Positions 11,661-23,900 of a stretch of 64,000 nt of DNA are shown piece after piece. The notes below the pieces were generated by a model, which searched no databases, had not been told where the DNA came from, and worked only from the letters and a program-made list of their open reading frames with translations. The stretch lies in NCBI GenBank assembly GCA_022496805.1, contig CM040091.1:19768336-19832335 (forward strand), given 5' to 3'. Positions within the stretch are counted from its first letter, which is position 1; the number at the start of each line of letters is the position of its first letter. A program made the translations under genes and the position numbers. This DNA is from Pohlia nutans. Lineage: Eukaryota; Streptophyta; Bryopsida; Bryales; Mniaceae.

Positions 11661-14600
11661 ATGGCGGGGTTGATGCAGCTCCAGGCAGGCCGGGCGACGT
11701 CCTTGTACGCTTCCTCCTCGTCTACTCACGTCAAGGGTTCGTCTCTAGCGCCCTGTTTCTCCGTTGCCGCAAGAAGACCAGGAAAGAATGGCGCAGCCTC
11801 TCTTCAAGTGTCCGCCAGCTTGCAGAGCATGGTGTCGGACATGAGCCGGAAAGGTACGCAATTACAATTTCAAAAGGTTGCGTCATTTGAGAGGTTTCAG
11901 CACTGTCAAATGACGAAGAATCTACGCTTTCGTAGGGTTTTGTGAAATGCCGCTTTGGTGTATTTTGTACTCCCTCCGTCCCAAAGTTATTGTCATGTTT
12001 GAAAGTCATGTTTGAAAGTGCTTTTTTAAGTAGGTCGAAAAAATACTTCCTTGTGGCTAATTTTATTTAGGTTGCAATGAACACATGCAATGTTCTTCAA
12101 TCATTCTAGTGACATAATTTGGAACCTTTTTTACTCATGTTTCTTACGATATGATCAATGAAATTGGCTCAAAGAAATACCAAGCAAACAAGTTGGACAA
12201 TAACTTTGGACGGAGGGAGTATTCCTCAATGATAAGGATGCTTTCTCCTGTTTTCTTTTTAGTGTAATCTCTTTAAACATATGCATCTAAAGAAATAGCG
12301 TCCATGCCAATGCTGTAGAATTTAGTATTTTGTGTGCCCGTGGATTTTACCGATTCGTGTCTTTTTGAGTGCCTGTGCTAGTAAACTATAAGTATGCTCT
12401 TGTGAGACTATAATGTTTTCCTTTCTAATTTATTTCATATTTAGTAATGCAAAATACACTAAAGTGGCATTTCACACAGGTGTATTCTTGGATATGAAAG
12501 ATATTACACTAAAAAGAAAACAAGAGACACTCCTGTTTTCTTTTTGGTGTAATCTCTGTCATATCCATGATACATAGTCATCCAAAGAAACAGTGTCCAT
12601 GTCAGATGCTGTGGAATTTAGTATTTTGTGTGCCTGTGTAGAATGCCACTTTGGTGTGTATTTTGTATTACTAAATGATAAGAATTCTTTTCAGAGACAC
12701 TCCTGTTTTCTTTTTAGTGCAATCTCTTTAAACTTAATCATCTAAGGAAATAGTGTCCATGTCAAATGCTGTGGAATTTAGTATTTTGTAGAATGCCGTG
12801 GATTTTACAGATTCGTGTCTTTTTGAGTGTTATTAAGTATAGTTGTCCCTCTCTATTTTGATATTTTTGGGAAGCCCTAACTCGAAGGTGGCAGAATTGG
12901 ATTAGTCACAGAAACGACTTGTCTCATGTGTATTGCTTGAAACAATAATATCGTCATATTATGGAGTGTCATATTATGGAGGGTAGACTGTATGCTTTTG
13001 AGAGGCTATAACATATTCTTTTTTAATTTATTTCATATCCAAGAAACATAATCACAGGTTCTGCCGCAATGAATAGAGGTCTGGAAAAGCCAGAACGAGA
13101 GCTTTGTCTTTGGTATTTGGGGATTTACAGAGTAATGTATTTTGCGGTGAATTGAGAATTTCGTGTGTGTTTTGTGGGTTTCAGCGCCCAAGGGGCTATT
13201 TCCGCCTGAGCCCGAGGCTTACAAGGGACCGAAGCTCAAAGTGGCCATTATTGGCGCCGGTCTTGCTGGCATGTCCACAGCTGTGGAGCTTCTCGAGCAA
13301 GGCCACGAGGTACTCTCTCTGCTTCTTATTTAAAATGTATTTGCAATTCTTTCATTCGAGTGGTTGAGGGTTTTATCTTTCTTATGCTAAAGAATCAAGA
13401 AGCCTGAATTGAGCCTCATGTTTTTTAGCATTTTGAGTCGGTTCCATGCAGAGGTTCCTTTTGTTTAAATTTGTTTGTTTTTCGACCAAATCGTATAATG
13501 TTCTCACTGATTCCGGTGCTGTAAAATTTGAATCATATTTTCCACAATATCATTGATTGAATTTGTCATTGAAAAACCATGAATCTCTGGTCCGTCAGAA
13601 CAGATGAGCCCTTTCTGGTTGAATGTATTTATTTGTATTTTTCTTGTGTTTACCAGACCTATTACACAAGAACAAAGAACAAAACGTGTATTGAAAGATT
13701 TGTATCCTGTTCTATAATTTTATATTCTGTTAGTACTTATCATGCTACTCAAATACCATGTAGAAAGTGAAAAATAACAGAATTGGTTAAGCATTGGGTT
13801 TTCATTTTGTGGCCAGGTTGATATTTACGAGTCACGGAAGTTCATCGGTGGGAAAGTGGGCTCGTTTAAAGATAAGGATGGAAATCATATCGAGATGGGG
13901 TTGCACGTCTTTTTTGGTTGCTACAACAACCTCTTTCGTCTCTTGACAAAGGTACCTCTTCTTGCAGATTTGGTTTCTATGATGTGTTGTAGGTGACTTC
14001 TCTGTGTTTCTGTTAGTTGTGTCCTATCTCTGTCTAAATTCACACCCATGAGGAAGACGTTTCTACTTCAAAATTCTTCGATCTAAGGAATGAAATTACT
14101 TGGTGAAGAATCGTGCACAAGTTAGCGTGGCGCCTGATTACAATGTGATTCTTTGTAGGTCGGAGCAGATAACAATCTGCTTATCAAGGAGCACACACAC
14201 ACTTTCATTAACAAGGGTGGCAACATTGGAGGTCAGTTGTTTCCGAGTCATTTTGCAGTCTAGGTATTACAAAGTATTGAAGGAACTGTAATAGGGTTGT
14301 ACTTGGTTATCTATACGTTCATGTTGCTGAAATATAGCTGCACTAAATATGCAAGCAGCTCTTTAAGTGTGCTCTTATGATATAGTGACTGGTTCAAGAT
14401 TACTTATCCTGACCTTACCTGACATAGGCAGGATGAAATATTGATGGATCCATGAGCGAAAAATTAAGAATATTAAATCAAAATGGAAACGCCATTCAGC
14501 AGCTAGATCAATTAATGGGAGCTCGTTCATTAGGATTCTGTAGAATCACTATTAGAATTGAGTTGTATGCAACTCAGAAACGATTGTTGCTCATATGCCA

Positions 14601-17600
14601 CTGGTGGTGTTTCTATACAGAGTTGGACTTCAGATTTCCAGTTGGCGCACCTCTGCATGGCATGAAAGCGTTTGTCACCACAAATCAGCTCGAAGTAAGC
14701 CTTAAAATTTATCTTCTGGAAGCTGCTTTCTGCAATATTTACAGTGTCATAAGGTTTCATGGAATTGTCTTTCACAATCTTGTACTACACAGCCTTTTGA
14801 CAAGGTAGCGAATGCGGTGGCGTTGGCAACTAGTCCAGTTGTGAGAGCGTTGGTTGATGCTGAGGGAGCTATGCGTAACATCCGGGACCTGGACAAGGTA
14901 ACAATATTCTTCCTATGATCATGTAGTTCTCCAGAGATTTAATTATTTTCGTTGAGCCTTTTTTAACAGTTTTGAGTGGTCATATGGAGACTTTCTTTTG
15001 CTCAACTTTCATTATCTTCACTGATTCATGAATCATCAAGAACATTTGGCTTCATCTGAGAATTTTTTTCATAACATGATCAATCAAATTGTTCTTTTTA
15101 AAACCATGAAACCTTGGTCCTTTACGGGTGAAGATTAGTGCATCGACTAGTGTTTGGGAATGACTTAGAAAGGGAAATGCTTGACTTAATTATTTTGGGA
15201 ACTTCTTTACATTTATGATGAGGACGGATCTAAGGAGGAGTCAGGGTGCCATTCGTTGTATGTCCTTAAATTGTCTATGCATTCTTGCAACTATTTTATT
15301 CTTTTCCGTTTCAGTGACGTTACTGATTTGTGGTGACTGAGCAGGTGAGCTTTTCGGAATGGTTTATGTCACATGGCGGAACTCGCATGAGTATCAAGAG
15401 GATGTGGGATCCTATAGCCTATGCTCTGGGTTTCATCGACTGTGACAATATCAGTGCCCGGTGCATGCTCACCATTTTTGCCTTCTTTGCCACTAAAACC
15501 GAGGCGTCAGTATTGCGAATGCTCAATGGTTCTCCTGATATGCGTCTGAATGGACCTATTGCAGAGTACATCAAATCGAAAGGTGGCAGGTATGACATAA
15601 CTTTGAAGCTGAGACTGCTAGGTAGTTTCTCGCTCTTTTTGAAGAAGTGAGTAGCACTGTTTTGAATCATGTTGGATCCCAGTATTGGCTGAGTCACAAA
15701 GAGTTCTTTCTGATATTAACTCCTCAAGGATTAAGGATTCATGTTTTTAATTGACGAATTTAATTGATCATATTGTGAAAAATCAATAATTCAGATGGGA
15801 CCAAATTTTATATCATCGGAATCAGTGAAGAATATTGCATGCGTTGGTCAAAAAACAAAGAAATTTGAACAAAGGAATTCCATATAGGACCTACTTAAAC
15901 TAGTCCGAAAAAAAATGAGACTTCTTGGTCCTTTAGGGGTTCAAATCATATCGCATCATTGACTTGCTTGGTTGTGTCTTCCAGGTTCCACTTACGATGG
16001 GGGTGTCGTGAGGTTCTTTATGATCGCACTCCCGAGGGAGAGACTTACGTTTCTGGGTTAGCCATGTCAAAGGTGGGTGTTTTTCCGTTCTGTAATGTCT
16101 CATTGAGCAGCAGATGTTGACTTAAGGATCATAGGTTTCAGTCTTTTAAAGTGGGAGTGTTAGATGTGATTATCAGAGTTTCAATGGAAAATTTTCAAGC
16201 TGGAACTGTGTTAAAAATCTTCTTGCCGCTGTAGGTTTTGCAATTAATTATGGTTCATATAAGATCTTGTCTTTTGTTTTGAATGACTAGTACTCAGTTC
16301 GTGCACCTATTTTTCAGATTGTTGTCAACGTGACGACACTTGGCTGGTTTTATTTCTAAGTTGTGGTTGTGGTATTCAACAGGGACCTGAAAAAAAAATT
16401 GTCAAGGCAGATGCTTACGTGGCTGGTGATTACTTCTCACACTCTTGTCATGGTTTCTGGATGTAGCGTAATTGTGATCTCTAGCCCCTTCTAACTGTCC
16501 TTTCTTTGCACACGCAGCTTGTGACGTGCCAGGGATACATAGACTCTTGCCACAAGCTTGGCGTGAGTGGGAGTTTTTTGACAACATCTACAAGCTTGTA
16601 GGAGTGCCTGTAGTGACAGTGCAACTGCGATTTAATGGATGGGTAACTGAAATGCAAGAGCTGGAGCTGTCGAGGTATATAATGTTTTAGTATTTCATTC
16701 TAGCAGTGAGGTTCTATATTTGGATGTCACGACAAAGCTTTTGATTAGTGATTTCTAGCCTTGGATTGCCCACAGAAATGGTTCAACATTTGATCATTTT
16801 TTCTGTGATGCAGGCAACTGCAGCGAGCTGCTGGGTTGGACAATTTGCTCTACTCAGCCGACGCAGATTTCTCATGTTTCGCTGACCTTGCACTGACATC
16901 ACCTGAGGATTACTATAAACCTGGAGAAGGATCTCTCATCCAGTAAGCTATAATTCTTGTCACAAAGTAGAAAGTGCCTTTAGTTTTTTTGTTTTTAGAA
17001 GCGCATAGGGCAATTTTTCTGATGCACATTGATAATCTATTTCGTTTGAGTTTGTTTCGGATACTTGTCTCTCACAAGCACATATTGATTGATGACCAGA
17101 GCGGTGTTGACTCCCGGAGACCCATACATGGCACTACCAAACGACAAGATTATTAAGAAGATACACGAACAGGTTTACTTTCCTCCTCACATTCAGGAAA
17201 CTCTTCTGCTGATAGGAAACAATGTTAAGATGCAGGTAGTGTGGGATATGTTATTCATGTGTCCCAATTAGGAAAGCTTAACCCGAAGCTAAAAATTAGA
17301 AAATCCACTTTGGAAGGTAATAGTCAATCCTATTAGCTTACAAAACAGATCCTATCAGTCTATAATTAATACATGTAGAGTATCATTTCTTCTTTCTTAG
17401 GACATTTTGTTACCTTGAAGCTTCCTAAAATGATTTATTTCAATTCCTATAGATATGGAAGCGGTCACTTTTGGCCATTTGGGCCATTTGGGCACATGGT
17501 AAACAAGAATGCAGGATTGCTATTGGAAGCTCAAGTATTCTTGACCTACCAGAGAGTTGGAATGAGCATTGTTCCGGTTTGTGTAGATGAATTGGTAACG

Positions 17601-18335
17601 ATAAAGATGGCTTAACTCTTGTTACTTCAATTGTGCAGGTTCTTCGGCTCTTTCCCTCGGCTGCTGGGCTTGAGATGACGTGGTCATCTGTAGTCAAGAT
17701 CGGGCAGTCTTTGTATCGTGAAGCTCCTGGCATGGACGTTTTCCGACCTGACCAGAAGACACCTGTTTCAAACTTTTTCCTTTCAGGCTCGTACACCAAG
17801 CAGGTACAGCATATTTACCTTCTGTTTGCAGGAAAATGATTCAGATATAATATTAAAACGCCAAGTTACTAGAGATATCCATGGTGAACATGTGCAATTG
17901 TTGTTTTATAGATGTCTAGGATTAACTTCTAGAGAATAAGGATTCATGGTTTTGAAATGACCAGGTTGATTGGTTTATCATATTGTGAAAAATGTTGCTA
18001 AAATGGGGCTAAACTTAATATCACAAGAATAAGAGAAGAACATTGCAAGAAAATAAGCAAAATTAAACTAAGGAAAGTCCTCACATGACCTACTCAAAGT
18101 CATGTAACTCAAGTTGGGCTTCTTGATTCTGTACAAACTTGACATGTGCTTGGATATATTGGAACAGGACTACATTGACAGCATGGAGGGAGCGACTCTT
18201 TCAGGACGACAGACATCTGCTCGTATCAACGAAGTTGGTGCCGAGCTCCACGACCTGCAACAAAGAATAGCCAAAACAGAAGCCAATGCGTCCCTGCAAG
18301 GAGAACCAGCCAAAGATGAGTTGACATTCGTGTAA
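11661..18335 (+). CDS. ZDS: Zeta-carotene desaturase, plastid (14 exons)
   Basis: Converts zeta-carotene through neurosporene to prolycopene in the plastid carotenoid pathway, with plastoquinone as electron acceptor. Exons: 11661-11853, 13185-13309, 13817-13951, 14159-14231, 14621-14694, 14793-14897, 15345-15589, 15985-16072, 16383-16425, 16518-16674, 16814-16942, 17100-17172, 17639-17803, 18168-18335. All are GT-AG and in phase, 590 aa in total, close to the known plant enzymes plus a long leader. Residues 1 to about 60 are Ser/Ala-rich and look like a transit peptide. The FAD-binding GAGLAG is at 88-93. Further landmarks are [49 protein letters not shown] and the C-terminal [20 protein letters not shown]. 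Introns 1, 2, 6, 7 and 13 hold MITEs. No coding lesions. Confidence 0.97.
11970..12219. mobile_element. Stowaway MITE in intron 1 of ZDS
   Basis: A 250-bp element with CTCCCTCCGTCCCAAAGTTA at the left end and its complement (one base missing) at the right, flanked by TA on both sides. Nearly identical to 49846-50097 in this window, so the two are recent relatives. Confidence 0.95.
12235..12925. repeat. Diverged tandem repeats in ZDS intron 1
   Basis: Three head-to-tail copies of a unit of about 165-285 bp share CTCCTGTTTTCTTTTTAGTG, a TCTAAAGAAATAGTGTCCATG block and GAATTTAGTATTTTGTG. They begin near 12245, 12530 and 12695. An inverted piece (12465-12530) mirrors part of the unit. The tail (12840-12925) recurs at 18866-19510, where it is interrupted by a TTAA-type MITE. 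Confidence 0.75.
13387..13600 (-). mobile_element. TTAA-type MITE, family A, copy 2 (ZDS intron 2)
   Basis: Minus orientation relative to copy 4. Recognised by AATCAAGAAGCC at one end, a CACAATATCATTGATTGAAT interior and CTCTGGTCCGTCAG at the other end. The terminal motif is decayed, so this is one of the older copies. Confidence 0.65.
15005..15128 (-). mobile_element. Truncated family A MITE (ZDS intron 6)
   Basis: Matches the inner half and one end of the family: ATCTTCACTGATTC, CATAACATGATCAATCAAAT and CCTTGGTCCTTTACGGG. The other half is missing. Confidence 0.6.
15720..15939 (+). mobile_element. TTAA-type MITE, family A, copy 4 (ZDS intron 7)
   Basis: Starts CTCCTCAAGGATTAAGG after TTAA (15716-15719) and ends CTTGGTCCTTTAGGGG before TTCA. 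220 bp, the same length as the copy at 46340-46559. Confidence 0.8.
17926..18131 (+). mobile_element. TTAA-type MITE, family A, copy 5 (ZDS intron 13)
   Basis: Follows TTAA at 17922-17925 and shares AATAAGGATTCATGGTTTTG and GGGCTTCTTGATTC with the other copies. The right terminus has lost the CCTTTAGGGG end. It stops about 35 bp before the last exon. Confidence 0.7.
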
Positions 18336-18700
18336 ACTGTGTATTTAAAAGCATCCTGTAATTTAAAAAGCTGATTATTTAGTTTCTTCGCGGCAAAGCA
18401 TGCGGAAGCACACAATTTGATCTCATTTGAGTGACCAGAACACAACCTTGAGTAGGTTGATTCTCTGAGAGGCATATCGTACTAGTATTTATTTATACAG
18501 GGATTCAGATTCTTGATGGTAATCAGAATTGCCACATTGTTTCTCAGATGTGAATCATGTGCAATTGCTGCATTTTGGCAGCAGTGACAATATATGGAAG
18601 TGACGCTTTTCTCACCGTGGCTTCTTTTGTTTCAATTTCTGAATCGGAAATGGAAGGTTGGTGTGGCTTTCAATCATGTGCAGTGCTGGAGTGTGCGTTG
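18336..18700 (+). other. ZDS 3' untranslated region and downstream DNA
   Basis: No further coding sequence. This stretch holds the probable 3' UTR of ZDS. No single clear polyadenylation signal can be chosen by eye. Confidence 0.5.
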
Positions 18701-18850
18701 AGGTAGACATACCCATTACCATCCATTAACTATTCTGCCCTCATGTACCAGAGTTGTACATTTGTGTACTTGGATGTCCTGTACACTTCCAATACATGAG
18801 GGTACATGAGGGCAGGATTGGGTGTTTGGGGGTATGGGTATGTCCACCTT
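18701..18850. mobile_element. Small foldback MITE downstream of ZDS
   Basis: A 150-bp element with inverted ends AGGTAGACATACCCATTACC and AAGGTGGACATACCCATACC (right end read on the minus strand). The inverted CTGCCCTCATGTAC block lies further in. Non-coding. Confidence 0.8.
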
Positions 18851-18896
18851 ATTGTTCGTGAGATACAGTTGTCCCTCTTTGTTTTGACATGTTTAA

Positions 18897-19455
18897 CCCC
18901 TAAAGGACCACAACTATGGTTCTCTCCAAACACTCCAAAGTACATCTTCTCATAGAAAGACAAATAGTTTTTGATCTAAAACCCTTTTGACCAATTCAAC
19001 CGTAGGATATTTCAACCAACTTGAATTTGTCACAAGCTACAAATTTTCAACGTTCAAGGTTCTTCAACAGTAAGATAATAAGCTTCAAAGTTGGTTGCAC
19101 TTTCTTTTTTGGCTTGCTGCCCGAGGATGAAACTTTCAAAAAATGCCCAAAATGCAAAGTTTAGTCTCAGATTTGGTAAAATGAATTTGGATATATAGGG
19201 GTGTTAGCGCCTTGTGTACAAAAATTCAAACGCATAGCTCATTGAATGAAAACTTTTAGGGGCTACCCGCAATTAGGTTTTTCACCTTTGCATGATTGTA
19301 TCTTTTGAACTATACATCACCTATGCACAACAATTACCATCCCATCTTTGCTACAAAGAGTAGAATCACCACAAAAAATCTCAAAAATTGAGGATCAACA
19401 CTCATTCCATACTAAGCTGACCGAACTTAGAAAATCAACCTTGATCCTTTAGGGG
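18897..19455 (+). mobile_element. TTAA-type MITE, family B, copy 1
   Basis: 559 bp. Starts CCCCTAAAGGACCACAACTA after TTAA (18893-18896) and ends GATCCTTTAGGGG before TTAA (19456-19459). It interrupts a repeat whose uninterrupted relative lies at 12840-12925, which supports the boundaries. Confidence 0.9.
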
Positions 19456-19537
19456 TTAAGCCCTAACTTCAAGGTGGCAATCATGGATTAGTCGCAAAAA
19501 TGACTCGTCTACACTTTAGATGTGAGCAAGTTGTTAA

Positions 19538-20138
19538 CCCCTAAATGTACTAGGGTGTCTTTGGAATTGACAATTTAAGAAAAATCATCATAAAGTACTA
19601 TTTAGAAGAATAATTTGGAATTAATATACAAATGAAAGATCTAGATTTTGAATTTTAGATTCCATCCATACAGCCTGATTCACTAATACTATCACCAGTT
19701 TTTAATTATAAAATCAAAAAGTTAAAATTATAAAATTAAAAGTTAAAAAATAAAAATTCCTTCAAAATTCAATTACAAACAAAATTTTAATATTTTTTGA
19801 GTAAAATTTGTTGGAATGAATTTGAAATGAGATTTTTTTTAACGTGGTGATTCTTTGAAATTTTTGTGTTTCTTAAATCTATGACCTCATTTTTGCAAGG
19901 CCACTTTTGAACTACAATCAATGCAATTTTGGCTTGGTCAACGACTTGACACACTTCTACATTTGCAATTTTAAAAAATATGTAATCAAATATGACTAAA
20001 TCCAACTGTTAGATAGGGCAACAATTTGGTGACAAATCTTCAAAAAATTGGATGACTTTCATTCAAGAATTGATGAGAACGTGAGAAGGGTTTGAATCTG
20101 TTAGTCGTTCAATTTCTCGACGCTGTGATGTTTAGGGG
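19538..20138 (+). mobile_element. TTAA-type MITE, family F, copy 1
   Basis: About 600 bp. Starts CCCCTAAATGTACT after TTAA (19534-19537) and ends GATGTTTAGGGG before TTCAA. The interior matches the reverse complement of 53118-53660, including the GACCTCATTTTTGCAAGGCC region. Confidence 0.85.
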
Positions 20139-20950
20139 TTCAACTGGATGTGCTATTGCTATACTTCTTAGCAAACTTCGTGAAGACTGCTCATTTTTAA
20201 CTTCAACCTCTCAAAAATGCTAGTACTAGAACAGGGTGTTTTTTTTGACACTGTCTTTGACAATTATCAACATCGAAGTGCCAACTAGTGTAATCCAAGT
20301 ACGTTTTAGCTCAATTAGGGGCATCTAAATGTACAGTCAACTATAGAAAGTAAGGTATCCTCACAATCCACCATTCACTAAAACATTCCTAAAACTCACT
20401 ATGATGGTTTGAAAATCACCAATTTTTTTCCACAATACAAGTTGTGTAGGACTCATTTTTGTGCCAAATTTGGTGCAAAAAAGATGATCAGTAGTTACAA
20501 TAATGTTAATTTATCAACTTTTATGTCTACCGTAATATGAAAAAAATGCATATTGATCAATTACACAAAAGCTTCCAAAGATCCAAAATTTTAGTAGAAG
20601 GCAAAAGCCGCAGTAAGGTGTCACAAAAAAATTCACGACACAAAATTTGAGAAAAAGAATCTCATTTATGTTTTTCTGGTGACCCATGATAGTTTGTGCG
20701 TGCAATCAAGGATATATCTACAATGTACAATGATTTCAACATACAAATGTGCAAGTTTCAAAAAGAACTATACTAGAGTAGTCTCTTCACAAACTTCTTT
20801 AATGTGATAGGAAATCTGCAACTCTACCAAGAATAAGCCTACTTTCAACCGCAAATTCAAAAATAACATCAACATATCACTGTCACTACAAAGCATCACA
20901 CGGCCCTTTGCCTTTTCTATAGTGCCCAACTCCATGCGACTAAATTTCTT
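20139..20950. other. Non-coding DNA 3' of the kinase-ACR gene
   Basis: AT-rich with no gene seen. The part nearest 20950 probably includes the 3' UTR of the minus-strand gene. Confidence 0.5.
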
Positions 20951-23900
20951 TCAACAAAGGCTGGGGAGTTTATAATTTTTCATTGCTCCTCTCGGGTTAA
21001 AGAAATTGATATTTGGGTAAGAGATACGTAGGTCACATTCACCTCTATGATCCGGCCATATGAAGTCTAGATTCCCTGGATCCAACCCCATAGCTTTGAC
21101 GTACAAGGTGATTTCATGTGTGACAGACACATCAGATCTAACAACGAAGAGATGAAGTCTACGAAAAACTTCCAACAAACCAGCAATAAATCCCATTTTG
21201 TCCTTGCTGTTGCTTGGTTGCATGACCTGCACAAAAATGTTGTTAGAAAAATGTTCTACAAATCTATATATTTTTACAGAAAACAGGAGAAAATCAAATA
21301 CAATGCGTAGCTGACATCAAAAGTCAAATATTACACAAATTGCAAAGCCAAAAACGCCAATCATTTTATGCAAATCACAATCAATTCTTACTTCAGCTGA
21401 ATGATGTTCCAGAGCTCCCCGTACAATCTGTTTAATGGAACCCTCGTCCTCATTGTTACTAAATTTTAACTTGATATCTTCAAAAATGTCAGTTTTGCCG
21501 TACTGCATATCAAGAATATACATGAAAATTACTTAGCAAAAATCACCGAGCCTAACTCTATGATCACGTAACTTGGGAGAGGGTTCAATGACACAACATG
21601 ATCCATCCTACTTTACATAAGATATAATATAACAAGCACTCAATAATCAATAGTGTAACCTTGTCGAAGAAGTTCATAATAATTGCAACTTCACAAACTA
21701 AAAATCTACGTAAAGAGAAGGTCAAAAGTTTGGAAATACCAGGAATATTTTCGAGCCAGGGTGATAAATCATCACTACATGAACTCCATAACCAAAATCC
21801 TCCAAATCGCTCAAACACAATGGTAACAAATGTGGAACATTTGGATCATTTGCACATTTAACATGCGCAATAAGAGAATTTGATGGGCTCCCAGGAAGAG
21901 AGAAATCAACGAGCAGGTTTCTTATCATGAGAGGAAATTCCTGTGCTGCAACGCTTTCAACAACTTGCTTGTAATCATGACCTTGTAGAATAAGAAAAAG
22001 CCTATCACACAAGTGACGCGTGTCTGCGTACACCAAATTAATGTAGTATTTCACATGAATGACACATGCTACTCCACCTTTATGAGTCCATACTCCTGCG
22101 TTGGTAACTACACAAATCATTTCATCCAATACTGCTGAAACATCTGCAAGCAAGCCAGGTCTGCTCCTTCCAGTCAACTGTAGAGCTCTGGCTGGTACAA
22201 CGGTATTTGATGGTAGGTTAGTAGATCTTCCAAGACTGTCCGTGATCCATTTTATCTTCATTGGCATGTTCAAAACCTGCACATCAAAAAGTTTGCATGT
22301 TTTTAAAAACAATCTTGCAACTCTCCATTTAGAAAACAAAGAGACATACTAAAAGAAACTACAATCTAAAAGACAATACAAAATAAGCATTTAAGGCTCT
22401 TCCATTGGTGCTAACCTTTCTTATGTGTTTGATGAATTCTTTATCACAAATTTTCTGCCCTTCACAATTAGTCACCTTGAAATCTGTAGCAAAATATGTG
22501 GAAGACAAGGTCAGCAAGCACAAGTTGAAGGAAGTCATTTGTGAACTCATTGCCCCAACTAATTTTGTAAAAGTAAAGAATCTCAGCAATTACCTTGATA
22601 ATAGAAATCTGAGCTTTGATACGAATTAGCAGCCTCCCAAAGACATAGGCCCATATTTATCAATTTTTGAATGACCTCAAGCAGAGTCAATGGCTGAGGA
22701 TTTGTCCACTGCTTAACCTGCATCAAATTTGGTATCAACAAAGAGACCCATTTGGTTGTTATCTTATAGACAATAATATCTCACTAACATTCTATGACAT
22801 GTTAGAATACTTCACTTTCATTATCCTACTCCAATTTCAATATTTTGATTTTGTTCATATTTGTATCCCAACTTCTAAAATTTATCAAATGTCCTAAAAC
22901 TTAAAGAAAACAAGAAAGCAATGTAGCCGCATACTATACTTGCACAGGAACTTTTGAGGGCCAACATACCAATAGGCCGTAAGACTTAACACATCTCATC
23001 TAAGCCAGATTTGAAACAAGTTTTAACACTATCTATAACTCCCTATCACAAATACAAATTGCTGAAGCAAACATCTTTCCACTCGATGTTATTGAATAAA
23101 ACATTCAAGTTGTACAATACTCATGCCAAATCTACACCACTAAAACCTAGACTTCGTGAAAATAACTTCAATATACACTCAATGATTAATGAATAAGTAT
23201 TTAGGCCAATATTAAAATTAATTTCTAACTTTGCATTGTTTGAATCTTCAAATCACCATTTCATTAACATTGCAACAAAAAACATACACAACACAAATTT
23301 CTACACAAGAAGATTCTACAAGAGCACAGTTGTAACTGAAATAATTATACCATTTGCAACTTGCAGGAGAAGCAATCAAACACTCTTTATAGCACAAATA
23401 CATCACTCTCTTTTTTGAAAAGGAACCATTAATAAATTGGTACACGAAAATTGATTCTATACCTTGACAACGGTGGCATCTTCGTGAACTTTGTTGTCGA
23501 CAATAACACTGACTGGATTACGACCTCTTCTTCTTTCCAGCATCTCGCATATTTCTGAGAAGTTTGGCCTCTGCGATGGATCCAAAGACCAACATAGAAC
23601 TATGATGTCTCTTAAAAACTCAGGAAGGTCTTGGGGCAATTCTGGTCGTAGCCCCAGTAGAACTTTGGATACCATCTCTTCATTACAATCACCATCAAAT
23701 GGAATGCATCCTGTTGCAATCTCGTAACAGGTCATGCCATAGCTGTACACGTCTGACGCACGTGTAAACTCTACTTCTAAAGCAGGAACTCTTTCTCTCA
23801 ATTGTTGAAGTATCTCTGGTGCTCTCCAAAACCCTGTCCCCAATACTCCCACCGAGCACTCAAAATCAGCAACAACTGTGTTTATTTTTTCACTTGGGCT

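Noticed and set aside
21660..22352. Plus-strand frames opposite the ACT exons
   Set aside because: Shadows of the minus-strand kinase-ACR gene.
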